Shown in pieces: positions 37,101-48,719 of a stretch of 64,000 nt of DNA. Below the pieces are notes generated by a model. That model worked only from the letters and a program-made list of their open reading frames with translations, was not told the origin of the DNA and did not search any database. Both the position numbers and the translations under genes were made by a program. The stretch lies in assembly GCA_033439265.1 (NCBI GenBank), contig JAVTVX010000016.1, positions 17,096,701 through 17,160,700 of the forward strand, given 5' to 3'. Every line of letters starts with the position of its first letter. Positions within the stretch are counted from its first letter, which is position 1. The DNA is from Dillenia suffruticosa. Lineage: Eukaryota; Streptophyta; Magnoliopsida; Dilleniales; Dilleniaceae.

Positions 37101-37247
37101 GTTGTGCTCAAATTCTATGTATCAAATATTATACTGAGGGCTATGGTTTAAATTTGGAGACCATTCCAATTAAAATAGATAACACTAGTATTACAAATTT
37201 AACTAAAAATCCAATTTATCGCTCTAGAACTAAATGCATTGAGATTT
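34195..37247 (+). pseudogene. Sirevirus gag-pol polyprotein (broken)
   Basis: Opens with a gag zinc knuckle CSHCHTFGHIWTH (34210-34250). The protease region carries a 66-bp in-frame tandem duplication (34369-34500) and reads LNSG twice instead of LDSG, so the catalytic Asp is replaced. Integrase starts with GNDDAWLWHRRLEH; the Cys pair of its HHCC zinc site reads YDAS in place of CDAC. ITKPLELLHMYLF and FVIIDNYSRYI follow before a stop. Reverse transcriptase keeps YMDD (about 36460) but is frameshifted at a nearby A run. RNase H is cut at 37247 by the nested element and resumes at 44178 (LKYVETKKQ, DERFCNLRRELGM). Confidence 0.85.
34369..34500 (+). repeat. 66-bp tandem duplication in the Sirevirus protease region
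   Basis: Two copies starting GATCTCTT at 34369 and 34435, each encoding TCLKAK and LNSG. The step is a multiple of three, so the frame is kept. Confidence 0.85.
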
Positions 37248-38566
37248 TGATAATGTGCAAAATGTCAATTTTATTATTGATATTATGGTATGCTTTTGGA
37301 TTGATTAAGTGATCTAATGGATGTTTTTATGGATTTTTTTAGAGAATCAAAATTGGTGATTGGATCAAAATGAGTTTAAGGAGACAATTTTTGGAACTAA
37401 ATATTTCAAGATATCAATTGGGCTTACAAAAGAAAGGAAGAGACAACAATGAGTGGAAGAATTTTTTTAGAAATTTTACTTCAAATAAAATTGTTTTTTT
37501 TAGAAGTTATTTGTTTCCTATTTTTGAGGGGTTTTCCTAAACCTTTTGTTGGAGAATCTTTTTAGATCTAGGTCACAAAAAGAGAAGACTTCTAATTTAC
37601 TTGGGAGCCTCGCACCTATATATATATGCCTCTCCAATGTGGAGGCAGCAGCACTTAAGCAGCAAGCGCACAACAATTTTCTTTTTCTAGGTTTTAGGTT
37701 TTCTTTTCATTTAAGTACGCTGTTTTTATTTTTGATTCAAGAACGTGATTAATATCATGAGTGGCTAATTTCTTTATTCTGATTCAAGGAAAATTTCATT
37801 GATTATCTTCACTGTGAGGTTAACTGCTTCATTTAATTTCTTACCCTTTTAATTTAAGTATTTGTCGATTCTTGATTTATTTATATAAAAATTGGTATTA
37901 ATTAATCTGACAATTTAATTCAATATTAATTTTTTATTACTATCCAGGATTTCAATTATCCGTAATTTTATGAGTGAATGGTGCAAGTAGCAACTAGATT
38001 ATTTATGTTTATAGGCCTTTTATCGATATTCATTTTAACGTAAAAAATCGATGGAACAAGATTAAATAATTGTGCGGCTATCCCGATTATCTGTATTTTA
38101 GTTTAACTGTTTTCAAAAACTTAATACTCTCATTATATTGATATGAAACGCTATCGTATCCAGTCGATTAATGATAAGTTTTGATTAGATATTGGGTTGG
38201 TTAATTAATTTAAGAAAATCTAAGATTTATTACGGCTATTCTGATAAATTTAAGGTTAAATGTTTGAATTGCAAGAATAATATTTTTTAACCCATGATCA
38301 GTGAAACAATCGAATGTGTGAACCCTTGGATTAGAGTTTGATATATTGAATTTCTTTTATAATTTTTAGTGTTCTTGCATTGTCGATTTATTTTTTAATT
38401 TTTGAGTTAGGAATTTATTTTATAAATTTACCCATTTTATTTTAACAATAACTAAGAGATTAAGTTAATATAGTTCCCATGGGATTCGATCTGATACCAC
38501 TATTGCTACAGTTTGTTTGCATCGGGGGAATCAATAATAATTTGAGAGTTTCGACGAACCTGACCA
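37248..38566 (+). repeat. 5' LTR of nested Gypsy-type element
   Basis: Starts TGATAATGTGCAAAATG, ends CTGACCA. Pairs along its length with 42825-44177, with scattered substitutions and small indels. A TATATATATATGCC TATA-like site is at about 37618. Confidence 0.9.
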
Positions 38567-38568
38567 AA

Positions 38569-38586
38569 TTTCGGTACCGTTGCCGA
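38569..38586 (+). other. primer-binding site of nested Gypsy-type element
   Basis: TTTCGGTACCGTTGCCGA just inside the left LTR resembles TTTGGCGCCGTTGCCGG of Athila/Tat elements (aspartate tRNA primer by family knowledge). Confidence 0.7.
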
Positions 38587-38654
38587 CGAACTACATTAAT
38601 TTCTTAATTTGTACTTTTCACTCGTTTACTATTTTTTTTTACGATGAATAAAAG

Positions 38655-40752
38655 ATGGCAAATTGTGAAAGGACTTTAAATGAGTTAGCTGCAACAATTT
38701 TGAACCAACATACCTTGTGTATCGAGTACCCAGCTCTTGAGATAGCATTCGAACTCAAACCTGGTTTGATTAATTTACTTCCTATTTTCTATGGTATTCC
38801 AGATGAAGATCCACATGAACACTTGAAGGAGTTCCCCATTGTCTGTTCGAGTATGAAGCCTCAAGGTGTGATCGAGAAACAAATCAAACTGAGAGCCTTT
38901 CCTTTTTCCCCAAAGAATAAGGCGAAAGATTAGTTATACTGTCTACCTCCCGGTTCGATCAATACATGGAATGGAATGCGGAGATTATTTTTAGAAAAAA
39001 ATTTTTCTTGCATCTAGAGCTGCAAATATCAGAAAAGAAATATGTGGGATCAGACAAATTAGCAGAGAAACACTGTATGAATATTTTGAGAGGTTCAAAT
39101 AACTTTGTGCTAGTTGCCCACATCATCAAATACCGGATCAGCTCTTGATACAATATTTTTATGAAAGACTTCTACCCATAGATATAACTATGGTAGATGT
39201 AGCCAGTGGAGGAGTTTTGGTCAATAAAACACTGGAGAAAGCCAGAGAGTTGATTTCAAACATAACAGAAAACTCTCAACAATTTGGGATAAGGGCGGAT
39301 GGAGTTACAAAACGTGTCAATGGGGTAAGTCACTCAAATCTTGAAAATCAAATTTTTGAACTGACTACTTTGGTTCGTCAGTTGGCTATAAGACAAATGC
39401 AGGCAATCAAGATTTGTGGCATATGCTCAATTCCCGAACATCTGATGGATATGTGTCCATCCCTACAAAAAGATCCCACTCACCAAGCGAATACCATAAG
39501 AAGATTTCCTAGTCAATCTCAACATACGTATGATCCTTTCTCCAACCATTATAATCTTGGTTGGAGGGATCATCCAAATTTGAGCTATGAGAATCAATGA
39601 GGACAGTCAAGATATCCACCCCAACTTTTTAACAGTCCACCACCAACATCTTCAAAACCTTCTAATTCAAGAATGTCTTTAGAAGATATTGTAAAAACTC
39701 TCGCGACTAATACTCAACAATTTCAATAGGAAATAAGAGCGAGTATATAGAATTTGGACCACTAGATTTCTCAACTAGCGACTTCGGTTAGCAGGTTGAA
39801 AATACAAAATTCTGGAAAAGTGCCCTCACAAACAGTGGAAAATTCCAAAGAGAATGTCAGCGCAACGACGTTGCAAAGTGAGAAGGAACTTCATTTGAAC
39901 TTTACTCCATCTAAGAAGGTAGATGAACGGAAGGATATAGACAAGGAAAAGGAACGCAAGTATAAAAATTCAACCAAGGTAACATCTAAGTCTTCTTTGC
40001 CTAATATTTCTAGTACAATTGTGCCACATTTTCTTTATAGGTTTGAGGAATCCAAGACGAAAGAATACGAGAAGAAAGTTAAGAAGATAAGAGGTGATGA
40101 GATGGGTGAGAATATATATGATATCATCAAGAGAACTCTACTCGAAAAATATGCAGATCCCGGTATATTCACTCTACCTTGTGTTATTGGTAAGAAAAAA
40201 ATGGAGCATGCCATGCTAGATTTAGGAGCACCTATTAATATCACGTCTTACTCAATTTTTAGTGCTCTAAAATTGGGTCTCTTAAAAGAAACTGAAGTTG
40301 TTATTCAGTTAGTTAACCATTTTTATGTTTATCCGGAGGGGATTATGGAAGATGTTTTGGTGTAAGTTAACAAATTAATTTTTTTAACTGATTTTTATAT
40401 CTTGAAAATGGAAGTAGATACTATCATAGATTCAGCTCCACTTCTATTAAGACAACCATTCATGAAGATTGCAAAGACTAAAATAGATGTGGATTAGGGT
40501 AGTTTCTCCGTCGAGTTCGACGGCGAGGTTGTTAAATTTATTATTTTCGATACTATGAAGCACCCAAATGAGTGTTAATCAATTTGTTCAGCTGATATTT
40601 TTGATTTAATTGTGCAAAAAAATTATGAAGAAAAATATGATATTGATTTTGAATTGAATGCACAATTAGGTATGAAGGGAAAGTTATATAAGCCTCCCAA
40701 AGTAAAGTTGAAACCTCTTTGAAGAGAAACAAGTGAAGAACGTCGAGCATAA
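38655..40752 (+). pseudogene. Athila-like gag-protease (broken)
   Basis: Starts ATG 38655 (MANCERTLNELAA). The gag core reads FELKPGLINLLPIFYGI, DEDPHEHLKEF, KLRAFPFS, then a TAG where Trp is expected (KD, stop). Gag continues in pieces at 38960-39120 and 39145-39600 (LIQYFYERLLP, TLEKARELISN, a CGIC knuckle). A run of TAG codons follows at 39727-39770. 39796-40365 carries the retropepsin-like segment AMLDLGAPINITSYSI (DLGA active-site form) and YPEGIMEDVLV. 40380-40750 keeps PFMKIAKTKIDVD and EFDGEVVKF. No polymerase follows. Confidence 0.82.
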
Positions 40753-42824
40753 AGATGTTAAACAATTGCGCTTGTAGGGAGGCAACCCAAACATTTCTAA
40801 AAGTTGCTTTAGTTGATTATAGATTTCTTATTTAATTTGGATATTATCTAGTGACATTTGTTCCTTTTATTTACTTCTTGATTTATTTTTTTAGGTACCT
40901 AAGAGGAAGAATTTTAAGAGTTCCATTTACCCAAGTCAAGAGACAGACAGAGCAATTGAGACAAAAGTGGGCAGAAGCAGTCTTCCCTCTAAGGCGTGAT
41001 CACACGGTTTTCAGCAATAGAATTCAAAAATGGGAAGAAGCAGTCTTTCCTTTAAGGCATGATCACGTGGTTTTTAGAGCAATGAAGTTCATTGGGCAGA
41101 AGCAGTCTTTCTCTTAAGGCGTCATCATGTACTTTTAGGCTTAAAAAAAAATCAAAAGCCCTAAAATTTTCAAACCCAACCCTCTCCACAAAGAAATCCT
41201 TCACCTAATTTTCCCCACCCTCGTGACTCCTTCACAGCAGCAAAGACCATCAGCTTCAGACCAACAAACATCATCACCTTAGGGGAGTTTTCTCTCTTTT
41301 CCTTTTTTTTTTTCATTGTCTTATTTTTATATGTTGCATTAGAATGATTTTATGAGTGTTGCTGGTAATATAAAGTTGTGTTAGTTTTTTTTAAGGTTGC
41401 ATGTTAGTTTCTTTTCTCCTTTCTTACCTTTTGCATACATTGAGGGCAATGTAATATTTAGGTATGGGGAAAGATTTTCATACCAATGCTTTTCTTCTAT
41501 TTCTTTTCAGAATTTCGTATTCTTTGGATTTTTGTCTGATAATGATTTTGAGTTAGTATGCATTGTTGGTTTGAGTTAGAATGCATGAAAGAGACAAGCG
41601 TGAGTAGTTGTTTTTGGATAAAATTATTTTGAGTGTCCCGTTGATCTTGATAATTGAATCAATTGAAGATATAATAAATTTGATACAAAATTAAACACTT
41701 TTGTGAGCTTTTGAGCCTTAAGAGCATATCATCATCTCTGCTCTAATTTTTCTTTGATGGGTGTTTATCAATCATGATATGTTTATTCTAGAACTTGCTT
41801 TGCTATGCATTTTTAGACCACATTCATGAGTTCATACATTAATATGATGGAGACACTTAGATTTACCCCTTTTTAGCTTTCAAAAAAATGACCTTCCTGT
41901 GTATAATATTCCCCCAAATGAAACCATTTGAGCTTATATAAATTTTCCTTGCTTTAACCTCATTAATTGACACATAGCCTTTTTTTATGCTTAACCTTCT
42001 TTTGATCCTTATATCAAAGAAGCATGTGATTAGACTAAGAATAAGTGGTTATTTGTAAAGGAAATTAGATAATTCTATTGTGGGGGTTGTTTTTAGAAAT
42101 TTGATCATATGATTAGGGTCAGTTGTATATGCTCCGTATTTTCATTCATCCTTATTTGATTGTTTTCAAAAAAAAAAAGAAAATTCCCAGAAGTTGAAAT
42201 CGGGGAATTTGTAAAAATTCAAAGGTTTTGATTGAGGAATGAAATGGTCTTGATTGGAGTATCTTTCTTTTAGCTTGATTGTATTTCATGATATGGGATA
42301 TGTTTGATAAGAGAAATGGTTGTGTTCTTAATATACTTCTTTTGATATATACATTACACATCACATTTATCTTCTTATCATACCTTTACCCAAACCATAT
42401 TACAACCCTTATAAAGACCCCCCGGATTTTTGTTTTAAATTCATATACTTAATGGTGGAGATTTGATAAATAAACAAACTTATGGTAAAGACATGTTTTG
42501 AATTGATTTTGAGAATTATTGATAAATTCCCTTAAACACTTTGAGTGCATAGAGTGAACCCCTTGTGAGGGTATTTGATCTTGATACATTGAATTTTTAT
42601 GAGATTATTGAGTTTGATGGGATGTTTATATTTTCTTTTAAAGTTATGATATTATGATCACTTGCTTTCTGAATCGTTGTTTTGACTGGAATTTTTCGAT
42701 GTATTCTGATTTGGGATTATTTGAAGATGAATTGAAGCAGGGAAAGGAGTGCAAAAGAAAATGGTTATGTGTCGTTAATCTAGTGAATGCTTGAGGACAA
42801 ACATTGGTTTGGTGTGGAGGAATT
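40753..42824. other. non-coding 3' internal region of nested element
   Basis: No polymerase domains. Contains GTAGGGAGGCAACCC (40775) and ATTGAGGGCAATGTAATATTTAGG (41440), phrases usual just after the last gene in Athila-type elements. A three-unit tandem repeat lies at 40968-41140. Ends with GGTGTGGAGGAATT before the right LTR, the likely polypurine tract. Confidence 0.6.
40968..41140. repeat. three imperfect 62-63-bp tandem repeats
   Basis: TGGG.AGAAGCAGTCTT..CT begins at 40968, 41031 and 41093, each followed by TAAGGCGTGATCAC or a close variant. Confidence 0.85.
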
Positions 42825-44177
42825 TGATAATGTGCAAAATGTCTATTTTATTATTGATATTATAATATGATTTTGGTTTGGTTAAGTACTCTAATGGATG
42901 TTTTTATGACTTTTTATTTTTAAAGAATCAAAATTGGTGATTGGATCAAAATGGGTTTAAGAATACAATTTTTGGAGCTAAATAGTTCAATATATCAATT
43001 AGGTTTATAAAGGAAAGGAAGAGACATCAAAGAGTGAAAGATTTTTTTAGAAGTTTTACTTCAAGTAAAATTGTTTTTTTTTAGGAGTTATTTGTTTCCT
43101 ATTTCTGAGAGATTTTCCTAAACTTTTGATTGGAGAATCTTTTTAGATCTAGGTCACAAAAAGAGAAGACTTCTAATTTACTTGGGAGCCGCGTGCCTAT
43201 ATATATATGCCTCTCCAATGTGGCAGCAGCAGCACTTAGGCATCAAGCACACAGCAAAATTCTCTTTTTTTTCTTTTTCTAGGTTTTAGGTTTTCCTTTC
43301 GTTTAAGTACATTGTTTTTATTTTTGATTCAAGAACACGATTAACATCATGAGTGACTAATTTATTTATTCTGATTCAAAGAGAATTTTATTGATTGTTT
43401 TCACTGTGAGGTTAACTGTTTCATTTTATTTCTTGCCATTTTAATTCAAATATTTGTCAATTCTTGCTTTATTTACATGAAAAATTGATATTGGTTAATT
43501 TGACAATTTAATTCAATATTAATTTTTTTATTACTATCCAGAATTTCAGTAATCTGTAATTGTCATGAATGAATGGTGCAAGTAGCAACTAAGTTATTTA
43601 TGTTTATAAGTCTTTTACCGATATTCATTTTAACATAAAGAATCGATGAAATAAGATTAAATAATTATGTGGTTATCTCGGTTATTTGTATTTTGGTTTA
43701 ACTATTTTCATAAAACTTAATGCTGTCATTATATTGATATGGAACGCTACGTGCCCAGTCGATTAATGATAAGTTTTGATTAGATATTGGGTTTGGTTAA
43801 TTAATTTAGGAAAAATCAAGATTTATTACGACTATTCTGATAAATTTAAGGTTAAATGCTTGAATTTTAAGAATAACATTTTTTAACACATGATCAGTGA
43901 AACAATCGAATGTGTAAATTTTTGAATCAGAGTTTGATATATTGAATTTCTTTTATAATTTTTAGTGTTCTTGCATTGTCGATTTGTCTTGTAATTTTAG
44001 GTTTTTAATTTTTGAGTCAGGAATTTATTTTATAAATCCCCTCATTTTATTTTAGTAATTACTAAGAGATTAAGTTAATATAATTCCCATGAGATTCGAC
44101 TTGGTACCACTATTGCTATAAATTTGTTTGCAATGGGGGAATCTATTTTAATTTGAGGGGTTCGACAAATCCGACCA
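42825..44177 (+). repeat. 3' LTR of nested Gypsy-type element
   Basis: Starts TGATAATGTGCAAAATG and ends CCGACCA. Paired with 37248-38566. Confidence 0.9.
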
Positions 44178-44345
44178 AGGTTTATATACTTAAAAATGAT
44201 ATAATTTTGAAATATGTAGAAACTAAAAAACAAATAACAAATACTTTCACTTAACTGTAGATGATGAGAGATTTTGCAATCTAAGAAGAGAATTAGGGAT
44301 GATGAATTAAATTCTCAAATTTAAGATATCTAAAATTGAATAAAG
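44178..44345 (+). pseudogene. Sirevirus RNase H tail, resumed after the nested element
   Basis: Reads ILKYVETKKQ, a disrupted ADIFTKPL-type stretch, then DERFCNLRRELGMMN, the end of Copia pol. It continues the segment cut at 37247. Confidence 0.75.
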
Positions 44346-44529
44346 TATGTATAAAGCGTTTGTGTCAAGTAAGAATAAAATTTTAAGTGACTTTCAAACA
44401 TTTGACATAAACTATGTCGACTTGCTATAGGCATAAGTCGACTTATTAACAAGATAACTCAATCTGTAGATTGAATTTTAGAAGAGTTAATTGTGTGAGT
44501 TGACTTATAAGGGGTGTAGTTGACATAAT

Positions 44530-44838
44530 GAGTTAAGAAGTGATGAGGAAATGACTGAGAAAGTTTCAAAGAAGAGAAAACGGGATGAAGTGGGTCCAAG
44601 TGAAACACATACTAAGCCTTCTAAGGATCTACCCCTTCAAATCATTCCTATAAATTCTGGTGAATCATCTAGCTTTCAACCAATCACACTAGAAAGAATT
44701 TAAGAGAAGTTAGAGACAGTCAAGGACATCACTCATACTCTAAGTCGCCAAAATCTCAAACTCAACAAACAACATGCACTTTTTACCTTGGAACTAAAGA
44801 GAATTAAGGATAAAATGGTCTTTGTGCAAATCTCCTCA
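44530..44838 (+). pseudogene. extra downstream reading frame of the Sirevirus element
   Basis: LRSDEEMTEKVSKKRKRDEV, IIPINSGESSSFQPITLE, one TAA, then LETVKDITHTLSRQNLKLN and LELKRIKDKMVF: a basic segment followed by a likely coiled coil. Some Sireviruses carry an additional frame after pol, sometimes called envelope-like. No signal peptide or membrane segment is visible in this remnant, so I do not assign that function. Confidence 0.5.
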
Positions 44839-45210
44839 TAACCCTAAACCATCATGATCTTATTGAAGACCCTCCTGTTTAGATCATTTTTGAGTTACTT
44901 TTGAAGAAACCCATAGTTTTTCTAATCTTTGTTGTTTTCATTCTTTAGTTGATGTTGTAGGAAGTTCTTTTATGTAATCAAACATCACTTTTGAATGCTA
45001 TGCTTAAATTTGATCCATGTTTGAATGTATATATATTTTTGTGCTTGAATGATCTTTTTGCTTGAATGACTATACTTGAATGATCTATGTTTGATTTATC
45101 TATCTATGAGCATGTGTATGTTTGTTTGTTATTTTCTAAAAATAGATGAATGACCTTAATCTCGTGCAATTTTTTTGCCTTTATAATTTAATTTGTGCTT
45201 ATCACCCTAT

Positions 45211-45235
45211 TTGTTGATGACAAAAAAAGGGAGAA
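45211..45235 (+). other. internal polypurine motif of Sirevirus type
   Basis: TTGTTGATGACAAAAAAAGG followed by GAGAA. A second, weaker copy (TTGTCATCATAAAAAATGA, 45519) directly precedes the right LTR. Repeated motifs of this kind are characteristic of Sireviruses. Confidence 0.75.
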
Positions 45236-45654
45236 TGGTTTGAGTACGCATTAGAATAGAAAGAATATATATTGGATTAAAGGGGAGAGTATTGTGAATT
45301 GTGAAATGTGTATATGTTGTGATATTGGATGCATATATCTTAGGATGAGATATTATGTGCCTATGGGGTATATTAGATGCATATTGTTGTAAGACTATGT
45401 ATAATCTGATGAAAGCTAAACATTCAAGTGTTTGAAATTTTAAAGAGGATATGCCATTAGTTGAGGGAGAATGATTTTAAATTTTTAAAACAATTTTAAT
45501 AATTTTTTAATAAAATTTTGTCATCATAAAAAATGATGGAGATTATTGAGTAAAATAGAATTTAATAATAATTAGATATAATTAAAATTAATTAGGAATA
45601 ATTAATTGAAAATTTAAATATTTAGAAAAATTGATAAAATTAAATTTGTCTTGA

Positions 45655-46680
45655 ATAAGTCGACCTACATCTTAGATGAGTAACTTACACACTCAATACA
45701 CTTAGACTTAAGTTAGAGTGTCGACCTATATATTGACCAAATCGATATCATAAACTATCAAGTTGACCTTACTATAACTTTAAGTTAACCTATGATTCAA
45801 AAGTTTGAAAATTGGTATCCGATGACTAGATAAGTCAACCTGAATAATACAGGTCTAAGAAACCCAACTCTGCAATTAAGTAAGTCTACTTGATCATATG
45901 ATAAGTCAACCTAACTTCATAATAGTATAACTATCAGGTTAACTTGTCAAAAACATGTCTCAAAACTAGGTCTACAAACTAACCAAGTCGACTTACTAGA
46001 AACACAAGTCGACCTAATCTATAAACATAAAAACCATAAGTCAACCTAAGTATAAAACAAGCTGACCAGTCTTTAAATATAAATCCAAGTTTAGTTGATC
46101 CAGTAGTATTACAAACAAGTCAACCTATCACATAGATGAGTTGAGCTAAAGAATGAACTTCAAAATTTTTTGAAGTATAGAAAACCATAAATCGACCTAG
46201 GAATGAAGTAAGTTGACATGTGAAGATTAACTCTTAAAAACCTAACACTACAAGTTAATCAAGTCAACCTAGGCATTACACAAGTCGACCTATCCTATAT
46301 ATTATAGAAACACAAGTCGATTTAACAAATAGACAAGTCGGCCTGGCCAAGGAGTAAAAGGAATACGAGTCGACCTAACAATGTAACAAGTCAACCTGAA
46401 CAATCAAGGTCTCAAAACAACATGTTTGGAACATAACCAAGTTGACATAGGGGTTAGAACAATTTGATCTGTCTAAAACATGTCTGAAGGAAACAGGACA
46501 TATGTTGACCTAACATATTTTTGAGATGACCTAAGTTTGCACAAGCCAACCTAGGAGAAGTACAAGCCAACCAAATATTAAATGCAACCAAGTCGATTTG
46601 CTTTAAGAACAAGTCAACCTGAGTTGATTGCGATTCAAATGACAAGTCGACATGAGATAACAAGAAGTCAACGGCATGTG
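45655..46680. repeat. irregular array of AAGTCGACCT motifs in the LTR
   Basis: Exact or one- or two-base variants (AAGTCAACCT at least seven times, AAGTTGACCT, AAGTCGATTT) recur every 20-60 bases. The left LTR remnant shares the pattern, and two more copies lie at 44419-44445. Confidence 0.85.
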
Positions 46681-47104
46681 AGTAACGTATACAGGTTCAG
46701 AAAAACTGTCTCAAATTAAATGAAAAGCTCAACCATCGCACCAATCTCTATAATGCATTCAATGTTTGTAAAAGCTCTTTAATGGCTAAAATCATATCTC
46801 TGACTATAATTACAACACAAGGATGAAGGAGAAAACACTTTTGGATTGCTTGAACAATTTTTACATCTTCAATGCAACTCTCTATTTTTTATTCCTTTGG
46901 TTGTAATCTCATTCATGCTATCATGAACACATATGAAGATTAAAAACTTCATTTTGTACTTCATTCTTATTCTCTATTTGTTATAAAAAGATCAGAAAAT
47001 TGTTTTTCTCAATCTTCAGTTTGAAGTATAATGAGTGAAAGTTGTCAGGATTCGCTTGCTTCTTGGAAAGGTAAGTGTAAGTGTTGGGATTTAACACTTG
47101 TAAG

Positions 47105-47240
47105 GTTGGTTAACACTTGTTAAGTTATTGTATAAAGTATTATAGAATATTAGATTAGAAAATTCATGTGAAGTTGGTTAACACTTGTTAAGTTATTGTA
47201 TAAACTATTATAGAATATTAGATTAGAAAATTCATGTGAA
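47105..47240. repeat. 68-bp near-perfect tandem duplication in the LTR
   Basis: GTTGGTTAACACTTGTTAAG begins at 47105 and 47173; the two units differ at about one base (AAAGTATT against AAACTATT). Confidence 0.9.
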
Positions 47241-48519
47241 GTTTTAGAGTGGACGTACACCTAGAGAAACGGAACCACTATAAATTCGGATGTCCTTTGT
47301 CTTTTTTTTTCTTTCTCTCTCATTCTCTGTCTTTCTTTATTCACAAATTAATTTCTCTTTTAAATTTAGAAAAACCAAAAATTAGTTGATGACTTATTTA
47401 TCCCTCCAGGTAATCACAAGAGTGCCAACAAGCAAAATGATCATAACTAAACTATTTTGATTAAGTGTACTAATCATTAGATTGTAATTTTTATGCATAT
47501 ATATCATCTAATTAAATAATAAATATAGAGCTATAGATATAAGAAAACCACCAAACATGTCCTGATCTTAATTTTATAAAGGTTTCTCATTTTTATATAT
47601 CTGACATACATATGATTATTTGTTTCTAGAGAATTAGTTGATATTTAAGATTATTTGTTTCTGGAAGTCTAAATCATTGAGTATTGCTGGTCGAATTATC
47701 TTGTTTCAAGCATTCACATCCTCCATTCTGGTTTATGCTATGCAGTCAGCCTGGCTTCTTGAATCGATTTGTAAGTAGTTGGATAGACTAAACCATCAAT
47801 TCCTTTGGGGTGATTTGGAGGGTGCCTATTGAAAGAATATGGTTTATCAACCAAAAGAAGTTGGGGTTTGGGGATTCGAAAGTCCAGAGATGTTGATCGA
47901 GCTTTCTTTCACAAATGCAGTTGGTGCTTGCTCTTTTTGAACTCAACTTTATGGTATGAGCTGCTTAGGCACAAATACCTTTGCCAGGGTGATTTCCTTC
48001 GTTGTAGTTGTACCTTGGTTTACTCCTCCCTTTGGAGCAGTTTGCTTCAGATTTAGGAATCATTTAATTATATGGTGTGTTGGAAATTGGGTAATGGGAG
48101 AAATATCTGATTTTGGGAAGACAATTGGATTGGTAAAGGCCTATTGTATTAGAGAACCTAGAGGGACGCTTTGGTTCCATCTATTATAGTTTTGGTGAGT
48201 CATTTCATCACTTCAAATAGGTAGGGGACATTTCGGGCATTGCTGTCATCCTCCCAAAGGCCATAGCCGGAGGAAGTGAGGGCCGCGCTGATTTCCTATG
48301 ATAGTAAGGCCCAAAAGTTAGTCAGTTGGGCAAGAGATTCATTAGGAGTCTTCTAAGTGAGATCAGCTTATACCATGTTTGGTCGTTAGGAGTGTTAGAC
48401 TCTGTTTTGGGAGATGAATTTGGAGGTTGAAGTGTTAAGAACGGATTAAATTTCTGGTGTGCCTTTCATCCATGTTGGAAGTTGTATGCCCACGTGGATA
48501 TATAAGAATGAGGGTAGTT

Positions 48520-48658
48520 ATCCCAAGTGATAACCACCCAATATTTTTTTACACTTTTTTAACTACTCATAATAAAATAAATTTACCTAAATTTAAATAA
48601 TAAAAGAAATTACTATACAAATCACGAGTATTAGAGTCGCTAGTATATGTATTTCACA

Positions 48659-48719
<61 letters not shown>

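Larger units (their letters stand above)
37248..44177 (+). mobile_element. Gypsy (Athila-like) element with gag and protease only, nested
   Basis: 6.93 kb with LTRs of about 1.32 and 1.35 kb. It encodes Athila-like gag and an aspartic protease, but no reverse transcriptase, RNase H or integrase was found between 40750 and 42820. It therefore matches the described class of terminal-repeat elements with gag (TR-GAG). It splits the Sirevirus RNase H. The flanks GATTT / GGTTT are an imperfect duplication, depending on the exact LTR end. Confidence 0.85.
33556..47430 (+). mobile_element. Sirevirus-type Copia retrotransposon with a nested element
   Basis: Bounded by a perfect 5-bp duplication AGCAA (33551-33555 and 47431-47435). 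The LTRs start TGTCGAGTAAAATAGG and TATTGAGTAAAATAG, and the right one ends GTGCCAACA. The element has the Copia order (gag, protease, integrase, reverse transcriptase, RNase H), an extra reading frame after pol, and repeated polypurine signals preceded by TTGTTGATGACA, a hallmark of Sireviruses. 37248-44177 is a foreign Gypsy-type element inserted into the RNase H region. Most of the left LTR and early gag is deleted. Confidence 0.88.
45544..47430 (+). repeat. 3' LTR of Sirevirus element, complete
   Basis: 1887 bp, TATTGAGTAAAATAG to GTGCCAACA. 45655-46680 holds more than twenty spaced variants of AAGTCGACCT. A 68-bp tandem duplication (47105 and 47173 onward) lies near the end. Confidence 0.87.

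Noticed and set aside
44530-44838. Envelope-like gene of the Sirevirus
   Set aside because: No signal peptide or membrane segment; kept only as an extra downstream frame of unknown role.
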